Shown: positions 11,285 through 20,424 of the stretch, in pieces
Layout of the letters: each line of letters begins with the position of its first letter
Position numbering within the stretch: the stretch's first letter is position 1
NCBI GenBank assembly: GCA_000716465.1
Contig: JNWL01000001.1
Span: forward strand, 248,001 to 312,000
From: Streptomyces bikiniensis
GTDB lineage: Bacteria > Actinomycetota > Actinomycetes > Streptomycetales > Streptomycetaceae
DNA length: 64,000 bases
Direction of reading: 5' to 3'
Made by a program: the position numbers and the translations under genes
The notes under the pieces: generated by a model
Seen by the model: only the letters and a program-made list of their open reading frames with translations
What the model was told of the DNA's origin: nothing
The model's database searches: none

Positions 11285-12943
11285 ATGACCCGCTCCGAGC
11301 GCCCCCACAAGCGCGGCCCCCGCACCGCGCAGGCGAAGTCCACGTCCCAGCCGAAGGCCTCCCGCGGCGGCCGCCGTCCCGCCGCGCCCCCGCCGCCGAG
11401 CGAGTTCACGCCGCCGGTGTCGGTGACGCCCGCGCTGCCCCCGGTGGCCTCCTTCGCCGACCTCGACATGCCCGAGGGCCTGCTGCGGACCCTCGGTGAG
11501 CAGGGCGTCACGGAGCCGTTCCCGATCCAGGCCGCGACCCTGCCGAACTCGCTCGCGGGCCGCGACGTGCTCGGCCGGGGCCGCACCGGCTCCGGCAAGA
11601 CCCTCGCCTTCGGCCTCGCCCTGCTCGCCCGCACCGCGGGCCGCCGCGCCGAGCCGACCGCGCCCCTCGCCCTCGTCCTGGTGCCCACGCGCGAGCTCGC
11701 CCAGCAGGTCACCGACGCCCTCACCCCGTACGCCGGGGCCCTGCGGCTGCGGATCACCACCGTCGTCGGCGGCATGTCGATCACCCGGCAGTCGTCCTCG
11801 CTGCGGCGCGGCGCCGAGGTGCTCATCGCCACCCCCGGCCGCCTCGCGGACCTCATCGACCGCGGCGACTGCCGGCTCGACCGGGTCGCCGTGACCGTCC
11901 TGGACGAGGCCGACCAGATGGCCGACATGGGCTTCCTGCCGCAGGTCACCAAGCTCCTGAAGCAGGTCGAGCCGGGCGGCCAGCGCCTGCTGTTCTCGGC
12001 CACCCTCGACCGGAACATCGACCGCCTGGTCAAGATGTTCCTGGACGACCCGGTCGTGCACTCCGTCGACCCGTCGGCCGGCGCGGTCACCACCATGGAG
12101 CACCACGTCCTGTACGTGGCCGACGAGACCGACAAGAAGGCCGTCACGCTGCGGATCGCGGCCCGCGACGGGCGCACGATCCTCTTCCTCGACACCAAGC
12201 GGTCCGTGGACCGGCTCGTCAAGCGGCTCCTCGCCAACGGCGTGCGGGCCTCGGGCCTGCACGGCGGGCGCTCGCAGCCGCAGCGCAACCGGACCCTGGA
12301 CCAGTTCAAGAACGGTCAGGTCACCACGCTCGTCGCGACGAACGTGGCGGCCCGCGGCATCCACGTCGACGACCTCGACATGGTCGTGAACGTCGACCCG
12401 CCGATGGACCACAAGGACTATCTGCACCGCGGCGGCCGCACCGCCCGCGCCGGCGAGTCCGGCAGCGTCTTCACCCTGGTCCTGCCCGACCAGAAGCGCG
12501 ACATGGGCCGGCTGATGTCCAACGCGGGCATCAGCCCCCGCACGGCGCAGATCAAGTCCAGCGACGAGGAGCTGGCCGAGCTCACCGGCGCCCGGGAGCC
12601 CTCGGGCGTCCCGGTCGTCATCGAGACCCCGCAGCCCACCCCGCCCCGCAAGCCGGCGGGCGGCGGCAGCGGCAGCGGCAGTGGCGGCGGTCGCCGCCGT
12701 CGCCGCCCGGCCGCCTCCACCGGGACCGGCGCGTCCACCGGCTCGGCGCGCGGCTCCGCCTCCGGTACGGGTACGGGCGGGGGCCGCGGTTCCGGTACGG
12801 GCGGCGGCCGTGCCGCCGGTACGGGCCGGGGCGCGGGCACCGGTCGCGCCGCCGCCTCCGCCGGGGGCGGTCGCGGCGGGCGCCGGACGGCGGGCGCGGG
12901 CCGCCCCCGCGGTCCCCGGCAGCGGCCGGCCGACAACACGTAA
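11285..12943 (+). CDS. DEAD-box RNA helicase (RhlE/CsdA-like)
   Basis: 552 residues from the ATG at 11285 (AGAAAGG upstream). Basic, disordered N-terminus (1-50), then the RecA-like core: Q motif EPFPIQ (~77-82), motif I GRTGSGKT (99-106; Arg replaces the more usual Ala), PTRELA, TPGR, DEAD (207-210), SAT (238-240), and motif VI HRGGRTARAG starting at H381. The last ~115 residues are Gly/Arg/Thr-rich with RRRRR and repeated GTG/GRG units, a typical RNA-binding tail. It is an ATP-dependent RNA unwinding enzyme, probably for ribosome assembly or cold adaptation. A long hairpin-rich leader precedes it. Confidence 0.95.
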   Translation: MTRSERPHKRGPRTAQAKSTSQPKASRGGRRPAAPPPPSEFTPPVSVTPALPPVASFADLDMPEGLLRTLGEQGVTEPFPIQAATLPNSLAGRDVLGRGRTGSGKTLAFGLALLARTAGRRAEPTAPLALVLVPTRELAQQVTDALTPYAGALRLRITTVVGGMSITRQSSSLRRGAEVLIATPGRLADLIDRGDCRLDRVAVTVLDEADQMADMGFLPQVTKLLKQVEPGGQRLLFSATLDRNIDRLVKMFLDDPVVHSVDPSAGAVTTMEHHVLYVADETDKKAVTLRIAARDGRTILFLDTKRSVDRLVKRLLANGVRASGLHGGRSQPQRNRTLDQFKNGQVTTLVATNVAARGIHVDDLDMVVNVDPPMDHKDYLHRGGRTARAGESGSVFTLVLPDQKRDMGRLMSNAGISPRTAQIKSSDEELAELTGAREPSGVPVVIETPQPTPPRKPAGGGSGSGSGGGRRRRRPAASTGTGASTGSARGSASGTGTGGGRGSGTGGGRAAGTGRGAGTGRAAASAGGGRGGRRTAGAGRPRGPRQRPADNT

Positions 12944-13042
12944 TCCCGTACGGGATCCGGACGCGGGCGGTGTCGTGACCACGGCGCCGCCCGCTTCCGT
13001 CACCGCACGCGCCCCGTCTTCACAGGTCCCGTACGTACGGGA
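12943..13042. other. Two CCCGTACGGG-type palindromes between helicase and RNase genes
   Basis: ATCCCGTACGGGAT (12943-12956) overlaps the helicase stop, and TCCCGTACGTACGGGA (13027-13042) lies 77 bp before the RNase start. Both are perfect palindromes with the same GTAC core. The first may act in 3'-end formation. The second could be an operator. Confidence 0.4.
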
Positions 13043-13118
13043 ACGAGCGGTCAACATCCGGGGAATGGAAGCCCGTCGGGGTTCCCCGCCGGAATCCACG
13101 CGCATCATCATCACAGGC

Positions 13119-13541
13119 ATGCGAATCCCCCCTCGGTTCACCCTCGCCGGCGGTGTCGCCACCGCCCTCCTGTCCTCCCTCCTCCTCGGCGCCCCGGCCA
13201 CCGCCGCCCCGGCCCCCGGGCCCGCCCCCCTCTCCGCCCGCGCCGTCGTCGCGGCCGTCGGGGACGTCTGCTACTCCGACCTGCCCTCCCAGGCCCACAC
13301 CACCCTCGGCCTGATCGACGCGGGCGGCCCCTTCCCGTACCGCCAGGACGGCTCCGTCTTCCAGAACAGGGAGGGGATCCTGCCCTCCCGCGCGTCCGGC
13401 TACTACCACGAGTACACGGTGAAGACCCCGGGCTCCACGACCCGGGGCGCCCGTCGGATCGTCACCGGGAACGCGGCCCGGGAGGACTACTACACCGCCG
13501 ACCACTACGCCTCGTTCGACCTGATCGACCACGGCTGCTGA
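13119..13541 (+). CDS. Secreted guanyl-specific ribonuclease (RNase Sa/barnase family)
   Basis: 140 residues from the ATG at 13119; an alternative ATG at 13064 would only add residues in front of the signal peptide. A Sec signal (RIPPRFTLAGGVATALLSSLLLG, cleavage near ATAA) precedes a mature domain that follows RNase Sa closely: GPFPYRQDGSVFQNRE, YYHEYTV, RRIVTG, EDYYTADHYASF, final Cys. The catalytic Glu is E98, the catalytic His H129, the arginines R109/R112/R113, and C51 and C140 would form the disulfide. It cleaves RNA after guanosine outside the cell. No barstar-like inhibitor gene is adjacent. The stop lies 13 bp from the convergent ankyrin gene. Confidence 0.93.
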   Translation: MRIPPRFTLAGGVATALLSSLLLGAPATAAPAPGPAPLSARAVVAAVGDVCYSDLPSQAHTTLGLIDAGGPFPYRQDGSVFQNREGILPSRASGYYHEYTVKTPGSTTRGARRIVTGNAAREDYYTADHYASFDLIDHGC

Positions 13542-13554
13542 GCGCCCGGCGGTC

Positions 13555-15033
13555 TCAGGTGCGGCGCGGGGCCGTCCACTCCAGACGGGTCCTGACCCGG
13601 GGGTCCCGGACGTGTTCGAGGGCGGCGAGCGCCGTCTCGCGCGCCGCGCCGTCCGCCTCGCCGTCCGCGAGGACCGCCGCGAGCGCGTCGACGGCGCGCG
13701 GGTCCTGGCGGATCGCGAGCCCGCGCGCCGCCTCCGCCGCCGTCTCCGGGTCGGGGTCGTCGAGCCGTTCGGCCAGGCCCTCCCGTACGAGCGGGGTGTC
13801 GTCGGGCAGTTCGGCGAGCGCGAGCGTCGCCCAGTCCCGCACCCGGGCGTCGCCGTCCCGGCTCAGCGCGAGCAGCACCCCCAGGGCCTCGACGTGCCCG
13901 GCCGGGACGATTCCGGCCAGGGCGCTCGCGACGGCCCCGCGCACCACCGCGTCGGGATGCCCGGCGGCCGCGAGCAGTTCGGGCACGGCCGCCGGGTCAC
14001 CGCACCGCCCGAGCGCCGTCACCACCGACAGGACGGGCTCCCGCGCGGTACCCGCCGTGCCCGCCGGCTCCGCCGCGAGCCGCCGCAGGACCGGCAGGGC
14101 GCTCTGCGCGAACCCCGGAAGGGCGCCCAGGACCCGCGCGCCGAGGGCCCGCCGCAGCGGGTCGCGGTAGGCGCACCAGCCGGCCGCCGCCACGAAGGTC
14201 TCCTCGTCGGCCCGGCCCGCCAGCTCGGCCACCGCGGTCGTCCAGTCGTCCAGTGCGGGGTCGCCGCACCGCAGCGCCCGCGCCGCCAGCTCCTCGACGG
14301 GGGTGCGCAGGCCCAGCGAGGCCTCCAGGAGCGTGGCGATCGCCGCGTGCCCGGTCTGCCGGTCGTCGCCGCGCCCGGGAGCGCCGTCCTCCCGCAGCAG
14401 CTCCACGACGACCGTGATCCCGCCGTCCTCCCGGACCCGGCGGACCACCGCCTCGTACGTCTGCCCGCCCTCGTTCCCGGCGACGAGCCCGCGCCGCAGT
14501 TCGGCCGCGATGTCGGCGCCGATCCACCGCCGCGCCTCCCGGAGCGCGGCCTCCCGGCCGCCCGCCCCGTGGTCGAGGAGCGCCCGCACGCAGCCGGTGG
14601 AGCCGCGCCGGGCGGCGGCGAGGAGCGGGGCGAGCCCGTCGGGGCCGCGCCGGTCGGGGTCGGCGCCGTGCTCCAGGAGGAGCCGCGCGATGTCGGCGTA
14701 CCCGAGCCGCAGGGCCCACGCGAGGGCCGTGAAGCCGTACCCCTCCTCCTGGTCCGCCGCCGCGCCCGCCGCCAGCAGCGCCCGTACCGTCTCGGTGTGC
14801 CCGCAGCAGGCCGCCCCGCACAGCGGCAGGTCGCCGTCCTCCTCGCCGCTGCCCCGGCCGGGGTCCGCCCCGGCGGCGAGCAGCACCCGGACGATCCCGG
14901 CCTCGCCCCCGACGGACGCCCGGTACAGGGCGGTCTCCCCGTCCTCCCGCCCCTCGGGATCGGCCCCCTCCCGCAGGGCCCGTACGGCCCCGTCCTCGTC
15001 CCCGTGCAGGATCGCGTCGAACAGCGTGCTCAT
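13555..15033 (-). CDS. Ankyrin-repeat and HEAT-repeat protein
   Basis: 492 residues from the ATG at 15033; the reading frame stays open upstream, but ankyrin homology begins at MSTLFDAILHGDEDGAVRAL. About four ankyrin repeats fill residues 1-160 (GETALYRASVGGEAGIVRVL, DLPLCGAACCGHTETVRALL, TALAWALRLGYADIARLLLE, APLLAAARRGSTGCVRALLD). Residues ~300-490 form HEAT/PBS-like repeats (DPAAVPELLAAAGHPDAVVR, DDPDPETAAEAARGLAIRQD). These are protein-binding solenoids with no enzymatic motif and no membrane segment. It may be a scaffold; the partner is unknown. It is convergent with the RNase gene. Confidence 0.85.
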   Translation of the reverse strand: MSTLFDAILHGDEDGAVRALREGADPEGREDGETALYRASVGGEAGIVRVLLAAGADPGRGSGEEDGDLPLCGAACCGHTETVRALLAAGAAADQEEGYGFTALAWALRLGYADIARLLLEHGADPDRRGPDGLAPLLAAARRGSTGCVRALLDHGAGGREAALREARRWIGADIAAELRRGLVAGNEGGQTYEAVVRRVREDGGITVVVELLREDGAPGRGDDRQTGHAAIATLLEASLGLRTPVEELAARALRCGDPALDDWTTAVAELAGRADEETFVAAAGWCAYRDPLRRALGARVLGALPGFAQSALPVLRRLAAEPAGTAGTAREPVLSVVTALGRCGDPAAVPELLAAAGHPDAVVRGAVASALAGIVPAGHVEALGVLLALSRDGDARVRDWATLALAELPDDTPLVREGLAERLDDPDPETAAEAARGLAIRQDPRAVDALAAVLADGEADGAARETALAALEHVRDPRVRTRLEWTAPRRT

Positions 15034-15113
15034 GCCCCGACCCTGACCCGCCGTCGGCACATGGCGCAAATCGATTCCCGATGGGCGTGCGGTGCGGGGG
15101 ACCTGAGCCCTTT

Positions 15114-15998
15114 TCAGGCCACGCACTCCAGAACCGTCCCGCACAGCCCGCACCGGGCCCGCAGCGTCCGCCCGGCCGGGATCCGCAGCCGCCGGCGGCA
15201 GACCGGGCAGGAGAAGGAGACGCGGGCGGCGGGGGACCCGCCGTCGAAGGCGTACGGGGCGCCCTCGCCGGCCCGGCCCCGGCGCCGCTCCCAGACGTAC
15301 CGGCCGCGCTCGACCGGGCCCGCCCCGGCGAGCGGCGGCGCCGTCCGCTCCCGGGCCGCCTCGGCCCGGCCCCGCACCCACGCGTCGTACGCCACCTGGC
15401 TGGTGAACCACGGCGACGGGTCCTCGCCGAAGACCTCGGCCCGCTTGGCGAGGACGTAGCCGAACTCCTCCGGGGTCAGATAGCCGAGCTTCTGGTGCTC
15501 GACGCCGTCCTCGCGGTACGCGTCGAGCAGCAGCCAGCCGGCGCCCAGGTAGGCGGCGGCCACGTCGGTGAGGATCTCGTTCTCGGCGGTGCGCGGGAAG
15601 CGCAGGTCGAGGCGGTGCAGCAGCACGTGGGTGATCTCGTGGGCGAGGACCGCGCCGATGTCCCTGCGGCGGGTCCGGAAGCGCTCGTTCACCTCCACGA
15701 AGTACTCGGGTCCGGGTGCGAGCTCCACGGTGCCGGCGTGCTCCATCCGCCGGAAGGACACCACCATCCGGGCCTCGGGCAGCCGCAGGTGCCGGACGAG
15801 CGCGCGGGCCACCCGCCGGGTCCCCAGGTGCAGGTCCTCGCGGTCGTCGATGGCCACGTCGGCGGCGGCCACGCTCGTCGGCCGGCGGCGCACGCCGTCG
15901 GGGGAGAGGCGCCGGTAGAGCGCGGTGAGCGAGGCCCCGACCACGGCCCGGTGCGGAAAGCCGTGGACGACACGGTCGGCCTCGTGACGGTGCGGCAT
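15114..15998 (-). CDS. Putative zinc metallopeptidase with C-terminal zinc ribbon
   Basis: 294 residues from the ATG at 15998 (GGAAGGGGGG upstream). HEITHVLLH (H120, E121, H124) is the HExxH zinc motif, and the downstream NEILTD (E141/D145) can supply the third ligand, as in gluzincin-like actinobacterial proteins. Residues ~255-294 carry CPVC and CGLC pairs, a zinc-ribbon-like end. No signal peptide is visible, so it is cytoplasmic. Expressed from the same strand as the downstream ankyrin gene, 80 bp apart, so possibly co-transcribed. The peptidase role is inferred from the motif. Confidence 0.75.
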   Translation of the reverse strand: MPHRHEADRVVHGFPHRAVVGASLTALYRRLSPDGVRRRPTSVAAADVAIDDREDLHLGTRRVARALVRHLRLPEARMVVSFRRMEHAGTVELAPGPEYFVEVNERFRTRRRDIGAVLAHEITHVLLHRLDLRFPRTAENEILTDVAAAYLGAGWLLLDAYREDGVEHQKLGYLTPEEFGYVLAKRAEVFGEDPSPWFTSQVAYDAWVRGRAEAARERTAPPLAGAGPVERGRYVWERRRGRAGEGAPYAFDGGSPAARVSFSCPVCRRRLRIPAGRTLRARCGLCGTVLECVA

Positions 15999-16107
15999 GC
16001 CGGATCCCCCCTTCCGTTCACTGTACGGTCCCTCACATCGCATCTGGCCGAAAAGGCTTCCTTGTGACGGCGGTTGAGCGCTGTTCATAATGCGGACCAC
16101 GCCTTGA

Positions 16108-16944
<837 letters not shown>

Positions 16945-16959
16945 CGGCACCCCGTGAAC

Positions 16960-17033
16960 GGGCGCTCCGGGGCGGCCTCGGCCCCGGAGCGCCCTTCCCG
17001 CACACCGGGCCGGTGTGGGCCGGCCCGGTGTGC
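16960..17033. terminator. Tandem hairpin terminators between convergent protease and beta-galactosidase genes
   Basis: Two perfect inverted repeats stand back to back: 14-bp arms at 16960-16973/16981-16994 (7-nt loop) and 12-bp arms at 17000-17011/17022-17033 (10-nt loop). They lie in the 116 bp between two stop codons, so they can serve both strands. Confidence 0.75.
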
Positions 17034-17060
17034 ACGGCCCCCTCCCGGGAGGACGGGGAA

Positions 17061-18815
17061 TCAGACCGGGTCCAGCACCACCCCGGACCCCGCCTCCCCC
17101 TCCAGCTCCAGGACCCACACCTCGTTCGCCCCCTCCCGCAGCACCGGACCCGGCACGAACAGCGCCTCCTGCGGACCGGCCGACCAGTAGCGGCCCAGGC
17201 AGAAGCCGTTCACCCACACGAAGCCCCGGGTCGCGCCCGGCAGCCGCAGCACCGCGTCCCCCGCGCCCGCCACGGCGAGGACCGCCCGGTGGAGCCCCGG
17301 CCCGGAGCGGACCTCCTCGAACGGCACCCTCCCGACCGCCGCCGCCTCGAACGCGTCCAGCCGCAGCCCCCGCGCCCGCACCCCGTGCACGTACTGCCGC
17401 TCGTGCCGCACGCCCCCGGTGATCCCCTTCGGCTCCGCGAGCCGCGGCCCGTAGTTGACCCGGCCCAGGGACTCCACCCACAGGTCCACCACCGCCGGAC
17501 CGGCCACCGGCTCCGCGAGCGCCACGTCCTCCCCCGCCGCCGTCTCCAGGACCCCCGCCGGCCGCCCGTCCACGTACACCACCGCCCGGTCCCGCAGCCC
17601 CGTCACCCCCAGCGGGTACGGCTGCCGGGGACCCGGCACCGCCACCCGGTAGCGGACCAGGCCCCGGTCCACACCCAGCTCCTCGAAGGTCGGCGGCACC
17701 GCCGCCACCACCTCCCCGTCACCGAGGACCTCCAGGACCGCGTCCAGCGGCGCCCGCCCCTCGAAACCGGCCCGCACCGGGGCCGCGAGCCGGGCCGGGG
17801 GCTCCGGCACCTCCGGCAGCGGACCCTCCGCGTACTCCGCGAGCACCTCGCGGAAGCGCCAGAACTTCTCCGTCGGCCGCCCCGCCTCGTCCACCGGCGC
17901 GTCGTAGTCGTACGAGGTCACCGTCGGCCGCAGCGGGCCGTCGTGCAGCTCCCCGTCCCGGTTCGCCCCCGCCCAGCCGCCGAAGTTCGTCCCGCCGTGC
18001 GCCATGTACACGTTGACCGAGGCCCCGCACTCCAGGACCTCCCGCAGCGCCGCCGCCGCGTCCGCCGCCTCCCGCACCGCGTGCTCCGTGCCCCAGTGGT
18101 CGAACCAGCCGCACCAGAACTCCATGCACATCAGCGGCCCCGACGCCCGGTGCCGCCGCAGCGTCGCGAACCCCTCCCGCGCCCCCGAGCCGAAGTTCGC
18201 CGTCGCGAGCACCCCCGGCACCGAACCGCCCGTCAGCATGTGGTCCTCCGGACCGTCCGAGGTGAACAGCGGCACCACCACCCCGCACTCCCGCAGCAGC
18301 CCCGCCAGCCACTCCAGATACACCGGATCGCTGCCGTAACTCCCGTACTCGTTCTCCACCTGCACCAGGACCACCGGCCCGCCCCGGTCCACCTGCCGCT
18401 CCACCACCTGCGGCAGCAGCCGCCGGAACCAGGCCTCCACCGGCCCCAGGAACTCCGGGTCCCGGGTCCGCACCCGCCGCCCGAGCGGCCCGGTCAGCCA
18501 GTGCGGCAGCCCGCCGTTCTCCCACTCGGCGCAGATGTACGGCCCCGGGCGCACGATCGCCCGCATCCCCGCCCGCCCCACCGCGTCCAGGAACCGGCCG
18601 AGCGCCGCCACGTCCCCGTACCGGCCGGGCTCCGGCTCGTACAGGTTCCACGGGACGTACGTCTCCACGCAGTCCAGGCCCATCGCCCGCAGCATCCCCA
18701 GCCGGTGCTCCCAGTGGCCCTCGTGCACCCGGAAGTAGTGCAGCGCCCCCGACAGCAGCCGCACCGGCCGCCCGTCGAGCAGGAAGTCCTCGTCACCCAC
18801 AGCGAACGTGCTCAT
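17061..18815 (-). CDS. GH35 beta-galactosidase
   Basis: 584 residues; the ATG at 18815 has GAGGTGG upstream, while a GTG nine bases further upstream is less well placed. Family landmarks: LSGALHYFRVH, VETYVPWNLYEP, RPGPYICAEWENGGLP, then VENEYGSYG with the acid/base E156, and MCMEFWCGWFDHWG with the nucleophile E232, followed by MAHGGTNFGGWAGAN. C-terminal beta domains follow. There is no signal peptide, so it is probably cytoplasmic and acts on imported galactosides. It is divergent from an AraC-type regulator, which probably controls it. Confidence 0.93.
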   Translation of the reverse strand: MSTFAVGDEDFLLDGRPVRLLSGALHYFRVHEGHWEHRLGMLRAMGLDCVETYVPWNLYEPEPGRYGDVAALGRFLDAVGRAGMRAIVRPGPYICAEWENGGLPHWLTGPLGRRVRTRDPEFLGPVEAWFRRLLPQVVERQVDRGGPVVLVQVENEYGSYGSDPVYLEWLAGLLRECGVVVPLFTSDGPEDHMLTGGSVPGVLATANFGSGAREGFATLRRHRASGPLMCMEFWCGWFDHWGTEHAVREAADAAAALREVLECGASVNVYMAHGGTNFGGWAGANRDGELHDGPLRPTVTSYDYDAPVDEAGRPTEKFWRFREVLAEYAEGPLPEVPEPPARLAAPVRAGFEGRAPLDAVLEVLGDGEVVAAVPPTFEELGVDRGLVRYRVAVPGPRQPYPLGVTGLRDRAVVYVDGRPAGVLETAAGEDVALAEPVAGPAVVDLWVESLGRVNYGPRLAEPKGITGGVRHERQYVHGVRARGLRLDAFEAAAVGRVPFEEVRSGPGLHRAVLAVAGAGDAVLRLPGATRGFVWVNGFCLGRYWSAGPQEALFVPGPVLREGANEVWVLELEGEAGSGVVLDPV

Positions 18816-18846
18816 GGGCACCACCTCACCCCCTGGCGGGGAAGCC

Positions 18847-18877
18847 GTCCATGGACAAAGATCGTCGCAGTTTGGAC
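18847..18877. promoter_or_regulatory. Candidate AraC-type operator between beta-galactosidase and regulator genes
   Basis: GTCCATGGAC (18847-18856) is a perfect palindrome. Its TGGAC half recurs as TTGGAC at 18872-18877, 21 bp downstream, about two helical turns, the spacing expected for AraC-family direct repeats. The site lies 32 bp from the beta-galactosidase start and ~80 bp from the regulator start. Confidence 0.4.
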
Positions 18878-18958
18878 GTTAGGGCCCGTCCGGCGGCTCG
18901 GGGTCGGACAGGCCCCGGGCCCACCCGCACGAGGCCCCGGGGAAGGGGCACCGCCGGC

Positions 18959-19846
18959 ATGTACCACACCTGGATGCGCTACTTCACGCCCAGCCCCGTC
19001 CACCACCGCCTCGGCCTCGTCTGCCTCGGCGTCGGACTCCAGCACGGCACCCTGCCCACCGTCGGACCCCGCACCCTCGACCACCACGTGGCCGTCGTCG
19101 TCTCCGCCGGCGGCGGCTGGTACCGGGGCGCCGACGGACGGCGCACCGCCGTCACCGCCCCCGCCCTGATCTGGCTCACCCCCGGCACCCCCCACCACTA
19201 CGGCGCCGACCCCGGCACCGGCTGGGACGAGGCCTTCGTCGACTTCTCCGGACCCGCCGCCGCCACGTACACCGAACTCGGCTACATCGAACCCGACCGG
19301 CCCGTCGTCCCGCTCTCCGACGCCGCCCCCGCCCGCGCCGCCATCGCCCGGATCGCCCGCTCCGCCCGCCCCGGCAACCCCCTCCTGGAGGTCGAGACCG
19401 GCGCCGCCGTCCACGAACTCCTCGTCGTCCTGCGCCGCGCCCGCGCCGACACCAACGCCGACGGCGACCCCGTCCTCGCCGCCCTCGCCCGCGACGCCTT
19501 CCAGCCGCTCTCCGTCGCCGAGCACGCCGCCCGCCACGGCATGACCCCCGCCGAACTGCGCACCGCCGTCCGCCGCGCCGCCGGGTGCAGCCCCAAGGAC
19601 TACCTGCTCACCGTCCGCCTCGGCCGCGCCAAGGAACTCCTCGCCGCCACCGAACTGCCCGTCTCCGCCGTCGCCCGCCGCGTCGGCTACGACGACCCCG
19701 CCTACTTCTCCCGGCTCTTCACCCGCCGGGTCGGCACCGCCCCCATCCGCTTCCGCGAACAGCAGGGCCGGTCCGTGCCCGGCGGCTGGAGCAACCGCGT
19801 CCCGGATCCCGAACACCCGCCGACGATCCTTCCGCGCTCCGTCTAA
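18959..19846 (+). CDS. AraC-family transcriptional regulator
   Basis: 295 residues from the ATG at 18959 (GGAAGGGG ~12 nt upstream); the frame is open further upstream but that part would cover the operator region. N-terminal cupin-like sensing domain (residues ~20-130, with LTPGTPHHYGADPG). The C-terminal ~90 residues hold two HTH motifs: LSVAEHAARHGMTPAELRTA and LPVSAVARRVGYDDPAYFSR, followed by the family end FTRRVGTAPIRFRE. It probably senses a sugar and activates the divergent GH35 gene. The stop codon TAA is also part of the -10-like element of the next gene. Confidence 0.92.
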   Translation: MYHTWMRYFTPSPVHHRLGLVCLGVGLQHGTLPTVGPRTLDHHVAVVVSAGGGWYRGADGRRTAVTAPALIWLTPGTPHHYGADPGTGWDEAFVDFSGPAAATYTELGYIEPDRPVVPLSDAAPARAAIARIARSARPGNPLLEVETGAAVHELLVVLRRARADTNADGDPVLAALARDAFQPLSVAEHAARHGMTPAELRTAVRRAAGCSPKDYLLTVRLGRAKELLAATELPVSAVARRVGYDDPAYFSRLFTRRVGTAPIRFREQQGRSVPGGWSNRVPDPEHPPTILPRSV

Positions 19847-19849
19847 GCT
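19821..19849 (+). promoter_or_regulatory. Candidate leaderless promoter of the chorismate mutase gene
   Basis: TAAGCT (19844-19849) lies 8 nt before the ATG at 19858 and there is no Shine-Dalgarno. A weak -35 (CGACGA, 19821-19826) is 17 bp upstream. This predicts transcription starting at or next to the start codon. Confidence 0.45.
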
Positions 19850-19857
19850 CGCAGATC

Positions 19858-20271
19858 ATGAGCGACTCGACCCCGACCCCGGCCTCCGCACCGACCCCGG
19901 CCCCCGCGCCGACCCACGCGCCGTCCCCGGCCCCGGCCGCCGAGAAGACCCCGGCCGCCGAGAAGACCCCGGCCACCGACGACGCCGTACGCGCCGAGCT
20001 GACCCGGCTGCGCGACAGCATCGACAACATCGACGCGGCGGTCGTCCACATGCTCGCCGAGCGCTTCAAGTGCACCCAGCAGGTCGGCGTCCTCAAGGCC
20101 GAGCACCAGCTGCCGCCCGCCGACCCCGCTCGCGAGGCCCGCCAGATCGCCCGCCTGCGGGAACTCGCCGAGAGCGCGAAACTGGACCCCGCCTTCGCGG
20201 AGAAGCTCCTGAACTTCATCATCGCCGAGGTCATCCGCCACCACGAGACGATCGCGGACGGCACACGCTGA
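19858..20271 (+). CDS. Chorismate mutase (AroQ class)
   Basis: 137 residues. The first ~40 are Pro/Ala/Thr low complexity including a duplicated PAAEKTPA, absent from ordinary AroQ proteins. The helical AroQ domain follows: LRDSIDNIDAAVVHMLAERF, KCTQQVGVLKAEHQLPPAD, REARQIARLRELAES, FAEKLLNFIIAEVIRHH. It rearranges chorismate to prephenate for Phe/Tyr synthesis. The ATG at 19858 lacks a Shine-Dalgarno and is probably translated from a leaderless mRNA. The N-terminal tail may be disordered and is odd for this enzyme. Confidence 0.93.
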   Translation: MSDSTPTPASAPTPAPAPTHAPSPAPAAEKTPAAEKTPATDDAVRAELTRLRDSIDNIDAAVVHMLAERFKCTQQVGVLKAEHQLPPADPAREARQIARLRELAESAKLDPAFAEKLLNFIIAEVIRHHETIADGTR

Positions 20272-20300
20272 GGGACCCGCCGGGGGAGCACCCGACGCAC

Positions 20301-20373
20301 CACCCCGGCACCCCGCGCCCCGGCAGGTCACACCCCGGCACCCCACACCCCGGCAGGTCACGCCCCGGCAAGG
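20301..20373. repeat. 30-bp tandem repeat upstream of pepN
   Basis: Two 30-bp units starting CACCCCGGCACCCC at 20301 and 20331 and a partial third from 20361 (CGCCCCGGCAAGG). The C-rich repeat fills the gap between chorismate mutase and pepN. It has no coding sense that I can see. Confidence 0.75.
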
Positions 20374-20424
20374 TTCTCCCCGCACCCCTGCCGACCGCCC
20401 CGGCCATCGGGCAGCATAGGGCCC

